A stretch of 56,650 nt of DNA from Gammaproteobacteria bacterium (GTDB taxonomy: Bacteria; Pseudomonadota; Gammaproteobacteria; DSM-16500). Made by a program: the position numbers and the translations under genes. This document shows, piece by piece, positions 18,180 to 26,436 of this stretch (positions are counted from its first letter, which is position 1; each line of letters starts with the position of its first letter). The DNA is taken from NCBI GenBank assembly GCA_021324305.1, contig JAJPJI010000022.1, positions 1 to 56,650 on the forward strand, in the 5' to 3' direction. The notes beneath the pieces are model-generated. The model had not been told where the DNA came from, ran no database searches, and saw nothing but the letters and a program-made list of their open reading frames with translations.

Positions 18180-20051
18180 ATGAAAATTTTCAACAGGATT
18201 TTTGGCAGGCCCCTTAAAACAGAAGAGCGTGAAGCACAGGAACTTTCAGTTTTCACTGGCGTACCTGCGCTCGGGCTGGATGCGCTTGCTTCAACGGCAT
18301 ACGGACCAGAAGCTGCGCTTATGATTTTATTGCCCGCAGGTTTAGCCGGATTACATTATTTTTCTATCATCAGTGTCTTGATTGTTGTCGTTCTTGTTAC
18401 TCTATATCTTTCTTATAGACAAACCGCGGCTGCTTATCCCAAAGGTGGTGGGGCGTATATTGTGGCCAGCGACAATTTAGGAAAACGCGCAGGACTTTGG
18501 GCAGCAATAGCACTGCTTCTCGATTATTTATTAAATGTAGCTGTTGGAATATCCGCAGGCGTCGGCGCATTTGTTTCAGCAATTCCCATGCTTCAACCCT
18601 GGACACTGTCGATATGTCTTGTAATCCTGGCGACATTGACCATTATTAATCTGCGTGGCGTCCGGGAATCAGGCTTGGCTTTCGCAATACCTGCATTTGC
18701 ATTCGTGATTTTTTTAGGCGTCGCGATGCTTATTGGAGTTTTTGATACGCTAAGAAGCGCAGGATATCCTCATCCGGTTATTCCGCCTCCTGCACCGCCA
18801 GCAGAGACTGCAAAAATAAGCACATGGCTGTTATTAGGGGCATTTGCAAATGGGCTCACTGCCATGACAGGTGTTGAGGCAGTCAGTAACGCAGTGCCGT
18901 TATTCCGTAAACCTGTAGTAAAAAACGCTCAATGGACATTAACGATCATCGTTCTTATATTGGGATTATTTCTATTAGGCTTGGCCTATCTTTGTCCGTC
19001 TTATCATATTATTGCCATGGATGAAAGCAAGCCGGGATATCAAACAATATTTTCGCAGCTTGTCGAAGCCACAACAGGACGGGGTGTTTTTTATTATTTA
19101 TCCATTTTGAGTATTTTTATTGTTTTGACTTATTCAGCACAAACCAGTTTCGTTGACTTTCCAAGAGTATGCCGGTTACTGGCGGAAGATCATTTTCTGC
19201 CGCACTTTTTTGCTGAACGCGGCAGACGTTTGGTTTTTTCGCTAGGGATTATAGTGCTGGCATGTTGTTCAGCAGTACTTCTGATTATATTTAAAGGAAT
19301 TACTGCTAATCTTATTCCTTTATTCGCCGTAGGAGCTTTCAGCGCCTTTTTATTTTCTCAAATTGGAATGGTTGTGCATTGGCTGCGTAAGAAGCATGAG
19401 TCAAAGGCTATGATCAAACTATTTTTTAATGCGTTAGGTGTTGTTAGTACGTTTATTGCCTTGGTAATTATAATCCTCGCAAAATTTATGGAAGGGGCCT
19501 GGATGGTGATTATTGCGGCTCCCTTGCTTGTCTATCTATTTACTCATATCAATCGTCATTATAGTAAAATCAGAAGAATTGTGGATAAACCACTTGAATT
19601 GAAGATTTCTGAATTCAAGCCTCTGGTGGTCATTGTTCCTATTCGAGGATGGGATACCCTGGCTGAAAAAGCAATCCGATTTGCGCTTCTCACTTCAGAG
19701 GATGTTACCGCCATTTTTGTTAGCACCAATGATGAAGAAGCTGAACAGTTGAAAACATTATGGAATGAAAAAGTTGAAAAACCAGCTAAAGATGCAGGAT
19801 TTACGATTCCGCAATTGGTAATCATTAATTCACCTTACAGACGCATTTACCAACCGATATTGGATTATGTGAATAAAGTTAAAAAGGAAAAACCTGATCG
19901 ATTTATTGCCGTTGTGATTCCGGAATTGGTCGAGGCTCACTGGTATGAAGTTCTATTACATAACATACGCGCCACAGGATTGCGTACGCTGCTCTTTTTA
20001 GAGAGGGATCAACGTACAGTAGTCATCGCTACGCCCTGGTATCTGCGATAA
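18180..20051 (+). CDS. APC-superfamily transporter, KimA/YdaO-like
   Basis: A 623-residue inner-membrane protein. The N-terminus (FGRPLKTEE, then LDALASTAYGPEAAL), SYRQTAAAYPKGGGAYIVASDNLG, LLDYLLNVAVGISAGVGA and TIINLRGVRESG follow Bacillus KimA closely in order and spacing. About twelve hydrophobic segments run to residue ~460, then a soluble C-terminal domain of ~160 residues (VIVPIRGWDTLAEKAIRFA, LVIINSPYRRIYQPI) that looks like a universal-stress/nucleotide-binding fold. KimA is a high-affinity, proton-coupled potassium importer gated by c-di-AMP; close relatives are annotated simply as amino-acid permeases, so the substrate is uncertain. It stands alone, divergent from the copper oxidase. 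Confidence 0.8.
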   Translation: MKIFNRIFGRPLKTEEREAQELSVFTGVPALGLDALASTAYGPEAALMILLPAGLAGLHYFSIISVLIVVVLVTLYLSYRQTAAAYPKGGGAYIVASDNLGKRAGLWAAIALLLDYLLNVAVGISAGVGAFVSAIPMLQPWTLSICLVILATLTIINLRGVRESGLAFAIPAFAFVIFLGVAMLIGVFDTLRSAGYPHPVIPPPAPPAETAKISTWLLLGAFANGLTAMTGVEAVSNAVPLFRKPVVKNAQWTLTIIVLILGLFLLGLAYLCPSYHIIAMDESKPGYQTIFSQLVEATTGRGVFYYLSILSIFIVLTYSAQTSFVDFPRVCRLLAEDHFLPHFFAERGRRLVFSLGIIVLACCSAVLLIIFKGITANLIPLFAVGAFSAFLFSQIGMVVHWLRKKHESKAMIKLFFNALGVVSTFIALVIIILAKFMEGAWMVIIAAPLLVYLFTHINRHYSKIRRIVDKPLELKISEFKPLVVIVPIRGWDTLAEKAIRFALLTSEDVTAIFVSTNDEEAEQLKTLWNEKVEKPAKDAGFTIPQLVIINSPYRRIYQPILDYVNKVKKEKPDRFIAVVIPELVEAHWYEVLLHNIRATGLRTLLFLERDQRTVVIATPWYLR

Positions 20052-20253
20052 AAATCGTTTGATAACGCTGCCCGAATTAAGACCCGAGGCGGATTTAATG
20101 TTTTGCGGGTTTCAGCCAATAAGCTGAAGAATGCATTCCCGCCTCTGCACTAAAATGGGCAAGTTTAGCCTGCGATCATGTTGAACATGGTTGCGGGGGC
20201 GAAACCTGAGCCAAAAATGGCACATAACTACATGATTTATTGATATATATCAA
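20052..20253. other. Intergenic spacer with hairpin before the calpain promoter
   Basis: No gene seen. A near-perfect inverted repeat (CATGTT-G-AACATG extended with wobble pairs) at 20172-20194 could form an 11-bp hairpin with a one-base loop. There is no T-run behind it, so it is not an obvious intrinsic terminator. It could instead be a palindromic protein site. Confidence 0.4.
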
Positions 20254-20285
20254 TTAACCGTGCCTTAAGTAAGTGTGTATATAAT
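20254..20285 (+). promoter_or_regulatory. PmrA-like promoter of the calpain-like gene
   Basis: Half-sites TTAAC (20254) and TTAAG (20265) are 11 bp apart, and a perfect TATAAT (20280-20285) starts 15 bp after the second half-site. The box takes the place of a -35 element, as expected for activation by an OmpR-type regulator such as PmrA. The gene starts about 40 bp downstream. Confidence 0.68.
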
Positions 20286-20326
20286 ATACAAACATAATTA
20301 TTATTAAATAGTCTTACGGGGTGGTT

Positions 20327-22690
20327 ATGGAATCCAGGCACATACAGTTCAAAATTTCAGACAACGAATTTTTGCGAGATAAAATTGCTCGCTTTTCCTC
20401 ATTTAAAAAAGTAGATCTGAAACAACTCAAGAAGGTCAAGCCTAAAGCATCCGACATTGCTCAGCGCGGTATAGGGAATTGCTATTTTCTTTCTGCATTG
20501 GGAAATATTTTGGAACAAGATCCCAACTTTCTTGATCAGGTATTAAAAGTAAAAGAAGAACTGGATGATAACGGTAAGAAAACTGTTTGGATTGAAGTCA
20601 CTTTTCATGACATTGAAGATCCAAATAAAAAATTCACGTATAAACTGGAACCAACCAAGGTTTTGTCTTATAACCCCTTCAAAAAGAATGCGCATAAACA
20701 TGATGCAATTTATCTTTTGGAAAAAGCATATGCAATTCATCGCATGGTAATGGAAAAAGACACTTATACAGATGATGCAGCTGTTATTATTGATGCTTTG
20801 TTAATGAAAAATTTTGATTCCAAAAAAACATACACTGAATTGAAAACGAAAAGAGTGCGCATAGGGCAGCGCGGTATCAAGCTGGATGATATTAAGAGGG
20901 TAAAACAAAAAGGTGTTGTTTATCTAAAAGCAGCCGAGGAAATTTCAAAAGCTTTGGATGCAGAGAAAAATGATGTTAATAAAGCGCTTGAAAGGTTAAA
21001 GGCCGGGAAATTTAAAATTGGCGAAACAGACATACAATTACAGGATGTAACTTACGTAAAAACAATGGTCAGTAAAAATCAATTTCTTCATCGGGAAGAC
21101 ATTGAAGCTATATCGGTTGAACTCAGTGCCGCATCAGATGATGTTGATGAGGTATTCAGGCGGCTTGATGAAAAAAAACTACGTGTTGGCGGAAGTTTGA
21201 TTACTCTTCAGGATGTTGAGCAGGCTAAAAAAATATATCGGGAAAATAAGAATGATTATATTTCTGCTTTAACGAGCGGCCATTCCGACAGAGTTTATGC
21301 CGCTTTATTGGGCGTACCAGTCAAATATAAGACAATCAAGCAAGATATCAGACTGGAAGATTTGCTAACCGACTTTGCTTCAGGCATTGCAACCAATTTT
21401 AATATACAAATGGAGCTGGGAAATGATTCATGTGATTTTGATAAAATCAAATCCGGATTGAACGATATTTCCAGGGCGGTGATAGTTAAAATATTTGGTG
21501 AGGATCTGGATGCTAATCAGCAGGAAGTCATCTATTTTTTACGCACTGTCAATTCTGGATTTTATTCAAAAGCGGCGCAACTATTGGTTGAGCTTAAACC
21601 CGAAAAAAAATCGTCCGTTAAAAAAGATGTTCATCAGGAATTGAAGAGATTATTTTCGAATGCCCTGGATGAATCGTCTGCGCCCATTCCTGAAAATATT
21701 AAAAGAAGTTTGGAATCAAAATTGCATGCTTTTGTTGATAAGGAAATACCTCATAAACGCGGTCTCAATAAATATACTACAGCTCAAATTGAAACCTTTG
21801 ATTACATTAAAGACGCGTTACAAAGAGGCCAATTACTTTCCCTGTCCACGAAGGAAAACGTTGGAAGTAGCGTTTCAGGCAGCCGTTTGTTTTCGCCAGC
21901 CAATGAACCGCGCTCGAAAGGTTTGGCTGGATGTCACTCTTATCAAATTGTCAATTGTTATGAGCGCAATGGAACAAAAGTGGTTTTGGTGAAAAACCCA
22001 TGGGCTACTTATGTGCGTGACTATGAATATACAACAAAAACCATCGGCAACCAGAGGGTGAACGTGTTAAGTGCTGTTCCTAAATTGCAGCTTGGCAGTT
22101 TTTCGTTTTTTTATACAATCAAGCACAAGCTAAGCTATCTTTTGGGATTTAAGGATATAGACAAAGAGAATTTACGCAGTGATCCAATTTCCAATGCCGC
22201 GCTTCCCATGCCTGCTAAATTACCCAAAAATTTTGAGAAAAACGGATATTTTGAATTGACACTGGAAGATGTCACCAAGCGGTGTGATTCGATTCGTTTA
22301 TCCGATCACAAAATCGCAATTAGCCCGTCTACTCCGCCAAGAAGCAGAAAAATGATTATAAGCTATATTAACTATCTGTTGATATTGGCCAATCTGCCGG
22401 AGCATGTGCGTAAAAATCAGGCATCTATTACTAACTTGATGATGAATACGTTGAAGATAAATCAGAGCACTCAGGATGCGGTCAAGGTGGATGCCAATTC
22501 CATATTGGCCATTTATCATCATTTACAGGGCCGTTCAGAGGCTTCACGGGATGCGCTGAAACGAGTAGGAGCCAATTGGGAGTTGGATGATGCCATATTA
22601 CATCTTCAAAGACTATATCAGACTGAATTACCGCAATTGCGACAGCTTGATTCATTACTGAGTGAGGATAAAAAGCGGGCAACGCTATAA
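20327..22690 (+). CDS. Calpain-like (family C2) cysteine protease
   Basis: ATG 20327 is preferred to the in-frame GTG at 20321, because a GGGGTGG ribosome site lies just before it; 787 residues. The calpain catalytic triad is visible: Cys52 in DIAQRGIGNCYFLSALGNI (compare calpain QGxLGDCWxLAA), His537 in GLAGCHSYQIVNCY and Asn557 in LVKNPWATYVRDY. Between Cys and His lies a very long insertion that includes three copies of a degenerate unit (RIGQRGIKLDDIKRVK at ~176, KIGETDIQLQDVTYVK at ~226, RVGGSLITLQDVEQAK at ~283). The C-terminal 200 residues are helical. No signal peptide. The promoter is PmrA-like, so the best guess is an injected protease. Calcium-binding domains of animal calpains are not evident. 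Confidence 0.85.
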   Translation: MESRHIQFKISDNEFLRDKIARFSSFKKVDLKQLKKVKPKASDIAQRGIGNCYFLSALGNILEQDPNFLDQVLKVKEELDDNGKKTVWIEVTFHDIEDPNKKFTYKLEPTKVLSYNPFKKNAHKHDAIYLLEKAYAIHRMVMEKDTYTDDAAVIIDALLMKNFDSKKTYTELKTKRVRIGQRGIKLDDIKRVKQKGVVYLKAAEEISKALDAEKNDVNKALERLKAGKFKIGETDIQLQDVTYVKTMVSKNQFLHREDIEAISVELSAASDDVDEVFRRLDEKKLRVGGSLITLQDVEQAKKIYRENKNDYISALTSGHSDRVYAALLGVPVKYKTIKQDIRLEDLLTDFASGIATNFNIQMELGNDSCDFDKIKSGLNDISRAVIVKIFGEDLDANQQEVIYFLRTVNSGFYSKAAQLLVELKPEKKSSVKKDVHQELKRLFSNALDESSAPIPENIKRSLESKLHAFVDKEIPHKRGLNKYTTAQIETFDYIKDALQRGQLLSLSTKENVGSSVSGSRLFSPANEPRSKGLAGCHSYQIVNCYERNGTKVVLVKNPWATYVRDYEYTTKTIGNQRVNVLSAVPKLQLGSFSFFYTIKHKLSYLLGFKDIDKENLRSDPISNAALPMPAKLPKNFEKNGYFELTLEDVTKRCDSIRLSDHKIAISPSTPPRSRKMIISYINYLLILANLPEHVRKNQASITNLMMNTLKINQSTQDAVKVDANSILAIYHHLQGRSEASRDALKRVGANWELDDAILHLQRLYQTELPQLRQLDSLLSEDKKRATL

Positions 22691-22747
22691 TAAGGCTATT
22701 TTTGAAAGGATTGAATGCCAGGTAATGTGCATTGCCTATATGATTGC

Positions 22748-22778
22748 GAGTCCCGGCATATGACATGCCGGGTGACTC
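22748..22778. repeat. Stem-loop after the calpain-like gene
   Basis: CCCGGCAT (22752-22759) pairs with ATGCCGGG (22765-22772) around a 5-base loop, extended by GAGT/ACTC outside a 2-base bulge. It lies about 60 bp past the stop codon. No T-run follows, so it may be a transcript-stabilising or REP-like element rather than a standard terminator. Confidence 0.6.
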
Positions 22779-22921
22779 TAGGGGATGCATGGCAATTCAT
22801 GCGAAATTCTGGGTAACGCCGCACCGAAAATGGATAACATCTGGTTCATTGTTTATTTGATCTCATACTGGCATCAGATATATCATTGTTGGAAATGATA
22901 TATCATGTCACCTGTGAAACA

Positions 22922-24247
22922 ATGCCCATGAAAAATAGAATTGTATTTATTTTAGCTGTCTTCTTGTCAACGATGTCATTCGCGTCAGTCGAGACGGCGG
23001 TATCACCAGAGTCAAGAATAAATAATTTCGCCTTTGATCTTTACCGGCAGGTGAGTAATCCAGACCAGAATGTCATTTTGTCACCTTACAGTCTGTCAAC
23101 GATATTATCAAAATTAATTTACGGATCAAGCGGCCAAACGCGTGATCAACTACTTAAGTTATTCAAATCTGATAATATCAAGGATGCAAATACCATTAAT
23201 GCTGTATTTGAACAATTGGATCGCACATTAAGTTGTAGTGGATGGTTAGACTGCCATTTAAGACAAATTGGAAAATATTTTAAATCATCAAGTAGTCAGT
23301 TTGAAATTGCGGACGCATTTTGGGCTGATACAAAATTCGGGTACAAAAATGCTTTCCTCAATAAATTTACAGGTAATTCATTTATTTCATTCAATACGCT
23401 TGACTTTTCTCGCCAACCGGAACAGGCAAGGATAACAATCAATGATTGGGTAATGAATAAAACTCATCATCGAATCAATGATCTGCTTGCACAAGGTACA
23501 GTTGATACTTCAACAGCTGTGATTTTGACAAACGCCATTTATTTTGAAGGAACATGGTCTTCGCCTTTTCAGCCGCGTGATACAAATCACCATGCCATTT
23601 TCTCGGTATCAGACGATACACAGGGGCAGGTCGATATGATGTTTCAGGAAAATAAGTTTAAATATGCGGATGTAGATAGCTTGTTAATGCTTCAGCTTGA
23701 TTATAAGGACAGCCCGCTAGCAATGGCGGTTTTGCTGCCTAAGACCGGGTATTCGGTCAATGAAATCCTGAAATCCTTAACCGCGGAATCTTTCATTAAA
23801 TTAATCAATGATTCAAAGGTGCAAACGGTGGATGTCTATTTGCCGAAATTTGATATCAAGTCTGAATTTGATGATTTGCAAAAATCGCTTATGTCACTTG
23901 GGATGACCGATGCTTTTACTGGCAAGGCAAATTTCAGTTTGATGACTGACTCACCTTTATATATTTCCAAAGTGATTCAAAAAGCAATTATTAATGTTGA
24001 CGAACAAGGTACAGTCGCTTCCGCTGCAACGGCGGCTGTTGTTCTTCTTGGATCTGCCGTTCCTGAGTATCCTGTTTTCAATGCGGATCATCCTTTTATC
24101 TATATTATTTTTGATAAACAAACAAACGTGATCCTTTTCATGGGTCAATTCACCAGACCAGGCAATATCGTAAAATGTGGTAAATCCTGCAAGAAGAATG
24201 ACTTGTCTAGCGCACCTGAAGGAATCATGCCTTTTAAGAAATCTTAA
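22922..24247 (+). CDS. Exported serpin (serine protease inhibitor family)
   Basis: The frame can be extended to a TTG at 22886, but the signal peptide (MKNRIVFILAVFLSTMSFA) begins at ATG 22922/22928, so the product is about 441 residues. Serpin hallmarks: NFAFDLYRQV and NVILSPYSLSTILSKLIYG near the N-terminus, TNAIYFEGTWSSPF in the middle, and at the end the reactive-loop hinge DEQGTVASAATAAVV (from about 360) and the signature FNADHPFIYIIFDKQT plus FMGQFTRP. Small residues in the hinge (Thr, Ala, Ser) fit an inhibitory serpin. The P1 residue cannot be fixed by eye. A short Cys-bearing insertion (LSCSGWLDCHLRQIG) follows the second block. Placed after the calpain-like gene on the same strand with a gap of about 230 bp; some serpins inhibit cysteine proteases. 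Confidence 0.92.
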   Translation: MPMKNRIVFILAVFLSTMSFASVETAVSPESRINNFAFDLYRQVSNPDQNVILSPYSLSTILSKLIYGSSGQTRDQLLKLFKSDNIKDANTINAVFEQLDRTLSCSGWLDCHLRQIGKYFKSSSSQFEIADAFWADTKFGYKNAFLNKFTGNSFISFNTLDFSRQPEQARITINDWVMNKTHHRINDLLAQGTVDTSTAVILTNAIYFEGTWSSPFQPRDTNHHAIFSVSDDTQGQVDMMFQENKFKYADVDSLLMLQLDYKDSPLAMAVLLPKTGYSVNEILKSLTAESFIKLINDSKVQTVDVYLPKFDIKSEFDDLQKSLMSLGMTDAFTGKANFSLMTDSPLYISKVIQKAIINVDEQGTVASAATAAVVLLGSAVPEYPVFNADHPFIYIIFDKQTNVILFMGQFTRPGNIVKCGKSCKKNDLSSAPEGIMPFKKS

Positions 24248-24270
24248 GTCTAAGGCTATTAACCATTTAG

Positions 24271-24486
24271 CCTGATATTGTTGATAAACAAGCCAATGTA
24301 CAAAGATCAGGGACGACGGTGCAAGTTGCGCCAGCTGGTGTGAATGTCAAGAATTGTGGAGATACCACACATATAGATGCTGGCAGTTCAGCAGTTTGCA
24401 CTACCAGTGATCCAGCTAATCCGGTTAGTTTCAGCTCTGATAGCCCAACATCCCAGGCAAGCGGAAAATACACAATAACGCACTAG
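24271..24486 (+). pseudogene. Remnant of a secreted beta-rich protein
   Basis: An open frame of 71 codons begins right after an in-frame TAG (24268) with no ATG and no ribosome site. Its translation is protein-like: Gly/Thr/Ser-rich alternating strands (TVQVAPAGVNVKNCGD, HIDAGSSAVCTTSD, ending GKYTITH) with two Cys. It looks like the C-terminal end of an exported beta-sandwich protein that lost its front. It could also be chance. Confidence 0.35.
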
Positions 24487-24518
24487 AAGTTGAACCTGGA
24501 GCCTCATATTCATGAAGC

Positions 24519-24863
24519 CTATATTTTTATCCTGAATAACCGCATAAGTAGCGAAAATACAAATAAAAACGCAAATACAAAACATAAAACTTTTGCAATC
24601 GCGGTAGCCGCGCTTGCAATTCCGGTAAAACCAAAAATACCGGCGATAATTGACAGGATTAAAAATGTGAATATCCAGGACAGCATTGACAGGCTCGCGA
24701 AACTCGCGCCTGTTATCTGCAGAATAAGAGAGACAATAAAAAAGATAAAAAAGAAGATAAAAAGTATTTTTGCCATTTCAATTGAAATCGCGGCAACCCC
24801 GCCAAAGCCAAGCACACCTGCAATGATAGCGATAATCAGAAAAGTCAGAACCCAGCCTAACAT
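24519..24863 (-). CDS. Tandem-duplicated DUF1328 (UPF0391, YtjA-like) membrane protein
   Basis: A 114-residue, almost wholly hydrophobic protein. Residues 1-57 ([22 protein letters not shown]) and 60-114 ([22 protein letters not shown]) are two copies of the small DUF1328 membrane protein, which is normally a single unit of about 54 residues with two transmembrane helices. Each copy keeps the GFxG turn and the AKxLxF motif. The product should have four helices. A frame on the opposite strand over the same interval is a shadow. Single-copy relatives are often stress-induced, but their role is unknown. Confidence 0.88.
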   Translation of the reverse strand: MLGWVLTFLIIAIIAGVLGFGGVAAISIEMAKILFIFFFIFFIVSLILQITGASFASLSMLSWIFTFLILSIIAGIFGFTGIASAATAIAKVLCFVFAFLFVFSLLMRLFRIKI

Positions 24864-25082
24864 ATGAACTCCTTGTTCAGTTGGTTACTCAACTATGATA
24901 ACAACTTACTCATTCAAACCATATGGTGATTATTACTTGAGAGAATGTTACAAGCAGCGGATTTTGGCATTGTCCAAACATTATGCAGTCCATGATCGAT
25001 AACTTATTGAAGATATATGAAAATACTCTCGTCACTGATGTTGGTTTATCATGGGAGTAGAGGAACAAAAAGGGAGACATCT

Positions 25083-25736
25083 ATGCCAAGCTTTCTGGTC
25101 AATTATGGTGGTCCGGTTAATGCATTAACGAGTATGCAGTCACAGTTTGATCATATTTTGGAAGAATGCAAAAAATTCTATGGTGGGACACCTGAAGCCA
25201 TTGGTTTCACCATCAAAGGTATTAATGTTACCTATTACAAAATAGGTATTCATCGTATGATTAAAGTGGAATTGCCAGATAGTGTGGAAGAAGATTTAAA
25301 ATCATCCGATAAGACTATTCGCCAAAAGGCAAAAGAGACACAGCAGCTTTACACTGCTGCGCGGGTCAGTGCAGGTGATTTCAATACAACCGGATACAAA
25401 TTGCTGGGAAATAATTGTGTCAGCGCTGTTGCGAATATACTAAACACCCTCGATCCATCAATATTAGGCGGTGAAAAAAAGATTGTGCCGCAACTGCTTG
25501 ATAAAAAAGTCGAGGCATGCACTCGGCTCCAATCCATGGTGCATGAAATGCTTAATCCACCGCCAAGTAAAGACAGCGCCGATGAGATTATCCCGACCAA
25601 AAAATATTATTCAGGCGGTGTGCCGTTAGGTCTTTGGCAAGCAATGAGCAGTCCTGGTAAAGATGCAAAAAAGAATATTGATAAAGCCAATTCGTCTGAC
25701 AAACAGAAAAATGATGAGACGCAAGTGAAGCCCTGA
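25083..25736 (+). CDS. Orphan protein, possible papain-like fold
   Basis: A frame from 25017 exists, but ATG 25083 has an AGGGAG ribosome site at proper spacing, giving 217 residues. No signal peptide or membrane segment. The only motif of note is YKLLGNNCVSAVANIL around Cys112, which recalls the YNxxxxNCxxxV motif of permuted papain-like (NlpC/DUF4105-type) enzymes; the His partner is not obvious, so this is a weak hint. The C-terminal 30 residues are Lys/Asp/Ser/Gln-rich and disordered, as in many secreted effectors. Confidence 0.6.
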   Translation: MPSFLVNYGGPVNALTSMQSQFDHILEECKKFYGGTPEAIGFTIKGINVTYYKIGIHRMIKVELPDSVEEDLKSSDKTIRQKAKETQQLYTAARVSAGDFNTTGYKLLGNNCVSAVANILNTLDPSILGGEKKIVPQLLDKKVEACTRLQSMVHEMLNPPPSKDSADEIIPTKKYYSGGVPLGLWQAMSSPGKDAKKNIDKANSSDKQKNDETQVKP

Positions 25737-25873
25737 ATGGGCTCGCATCCGTTCTTCGGCGCGCGGTAATCCCATAAAGCATCCCGGATTGCCGCGTATC
25801 TTGTGGATATGGATATTCTTAATGATTATTGCCAGGTTACGAGGCAGTCCTGAATTAGAGCTCGCGCGAAGGA

Positions 25874-26278
25874 TTATTTGAAGTTGCTCGCAGCTGGGGA
25901 CAAATATCTGAATTTCGCAATACAGCCATTTTTAATGTACAACTTGTCAGAAACACTGCCAACAGGTTTGGTTTGCAAAACAATCTGATAGTTAATCAAG
26001 AAAACAGAGGTGCCTCGTTTCACAGTCAGCTTGCTTATTTTATAATCTCCGATTCCGGGACTGGAAACACCAGTTACCCAGTTTAATGCTTCTAAGCCGG
26101 CTTTATTTTTGTCTTGTTGATCTGAACATAGCAGCTGATATTGTTTTTTGCCGTCACGTTCCTTTGTAGCTTTAGCCCAGGCTTTTACAATGTCCATGGG
26201 CTCATTAGTAGCCAATACAATAGTTGGTACAAATAATACTGTTGCGATGCCAAGCTTTGCTGTGATTCGTTTTATCAA
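25874..26278 (-). CDS. Exported small protein, NTF2-like (DUF4878-type) guess
   Basis: 134 residues with a clear signal peptide (MIKRITAKLGIATVLFVPTIVLA). The mature part begins with a helix PMDIVKAWAKATKERDGKKQYQLL, then strands (KLTVKRGTSVFLINYQIVL), the layout of NTF2-like exported proteins such as those annotated DUF4878. A SD-like AGGAGA lies upstream of the start. It converges with the preceding orphan gene. Function unknown. Confidence 0.65.
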   Translation of the reverse strand: MIKRITAKLGIATVLFVPTIVLATNEPMDIVKAWAKATKERDGKKQYQLLCSDQQDKNKAGLEALNWVTGVSSPGIGDYKISKLTVKRGTSVFLINYQIVLQTKPVGSVSDKLYIKNGCIAKFRYLSPAASNFK

Positions 26279-26436
26279 AGTCTTTCTCCTTTGGACGATG
26301 TGGTGGAAAATCTGTTTATATTTTTAGATAACCTTGCATGAAACGAATTATTAATGTCAACATTTCTTAGGCGAGGGTGTATCGTGTATGATTACACCTC
26401 GAACGCATACCATTCATTTAAAGGAAAAAATGTAAT

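Noticed and set aside
20090..20230. Possible tRNA or riboswitch in the spacer before the calpain gene
   Set aside because: Only one short hairpin can be drawn; there is no cloverleaf, no T-loop consensus and no known riboswitch core.
24490..24867. 125-codon frame rich in Lys and Ile on the plus strand
   Set aside because: Antisense shadow of the tandem DUF1328 gene, whose hydrophobic pattern and internal duplication are convincing.
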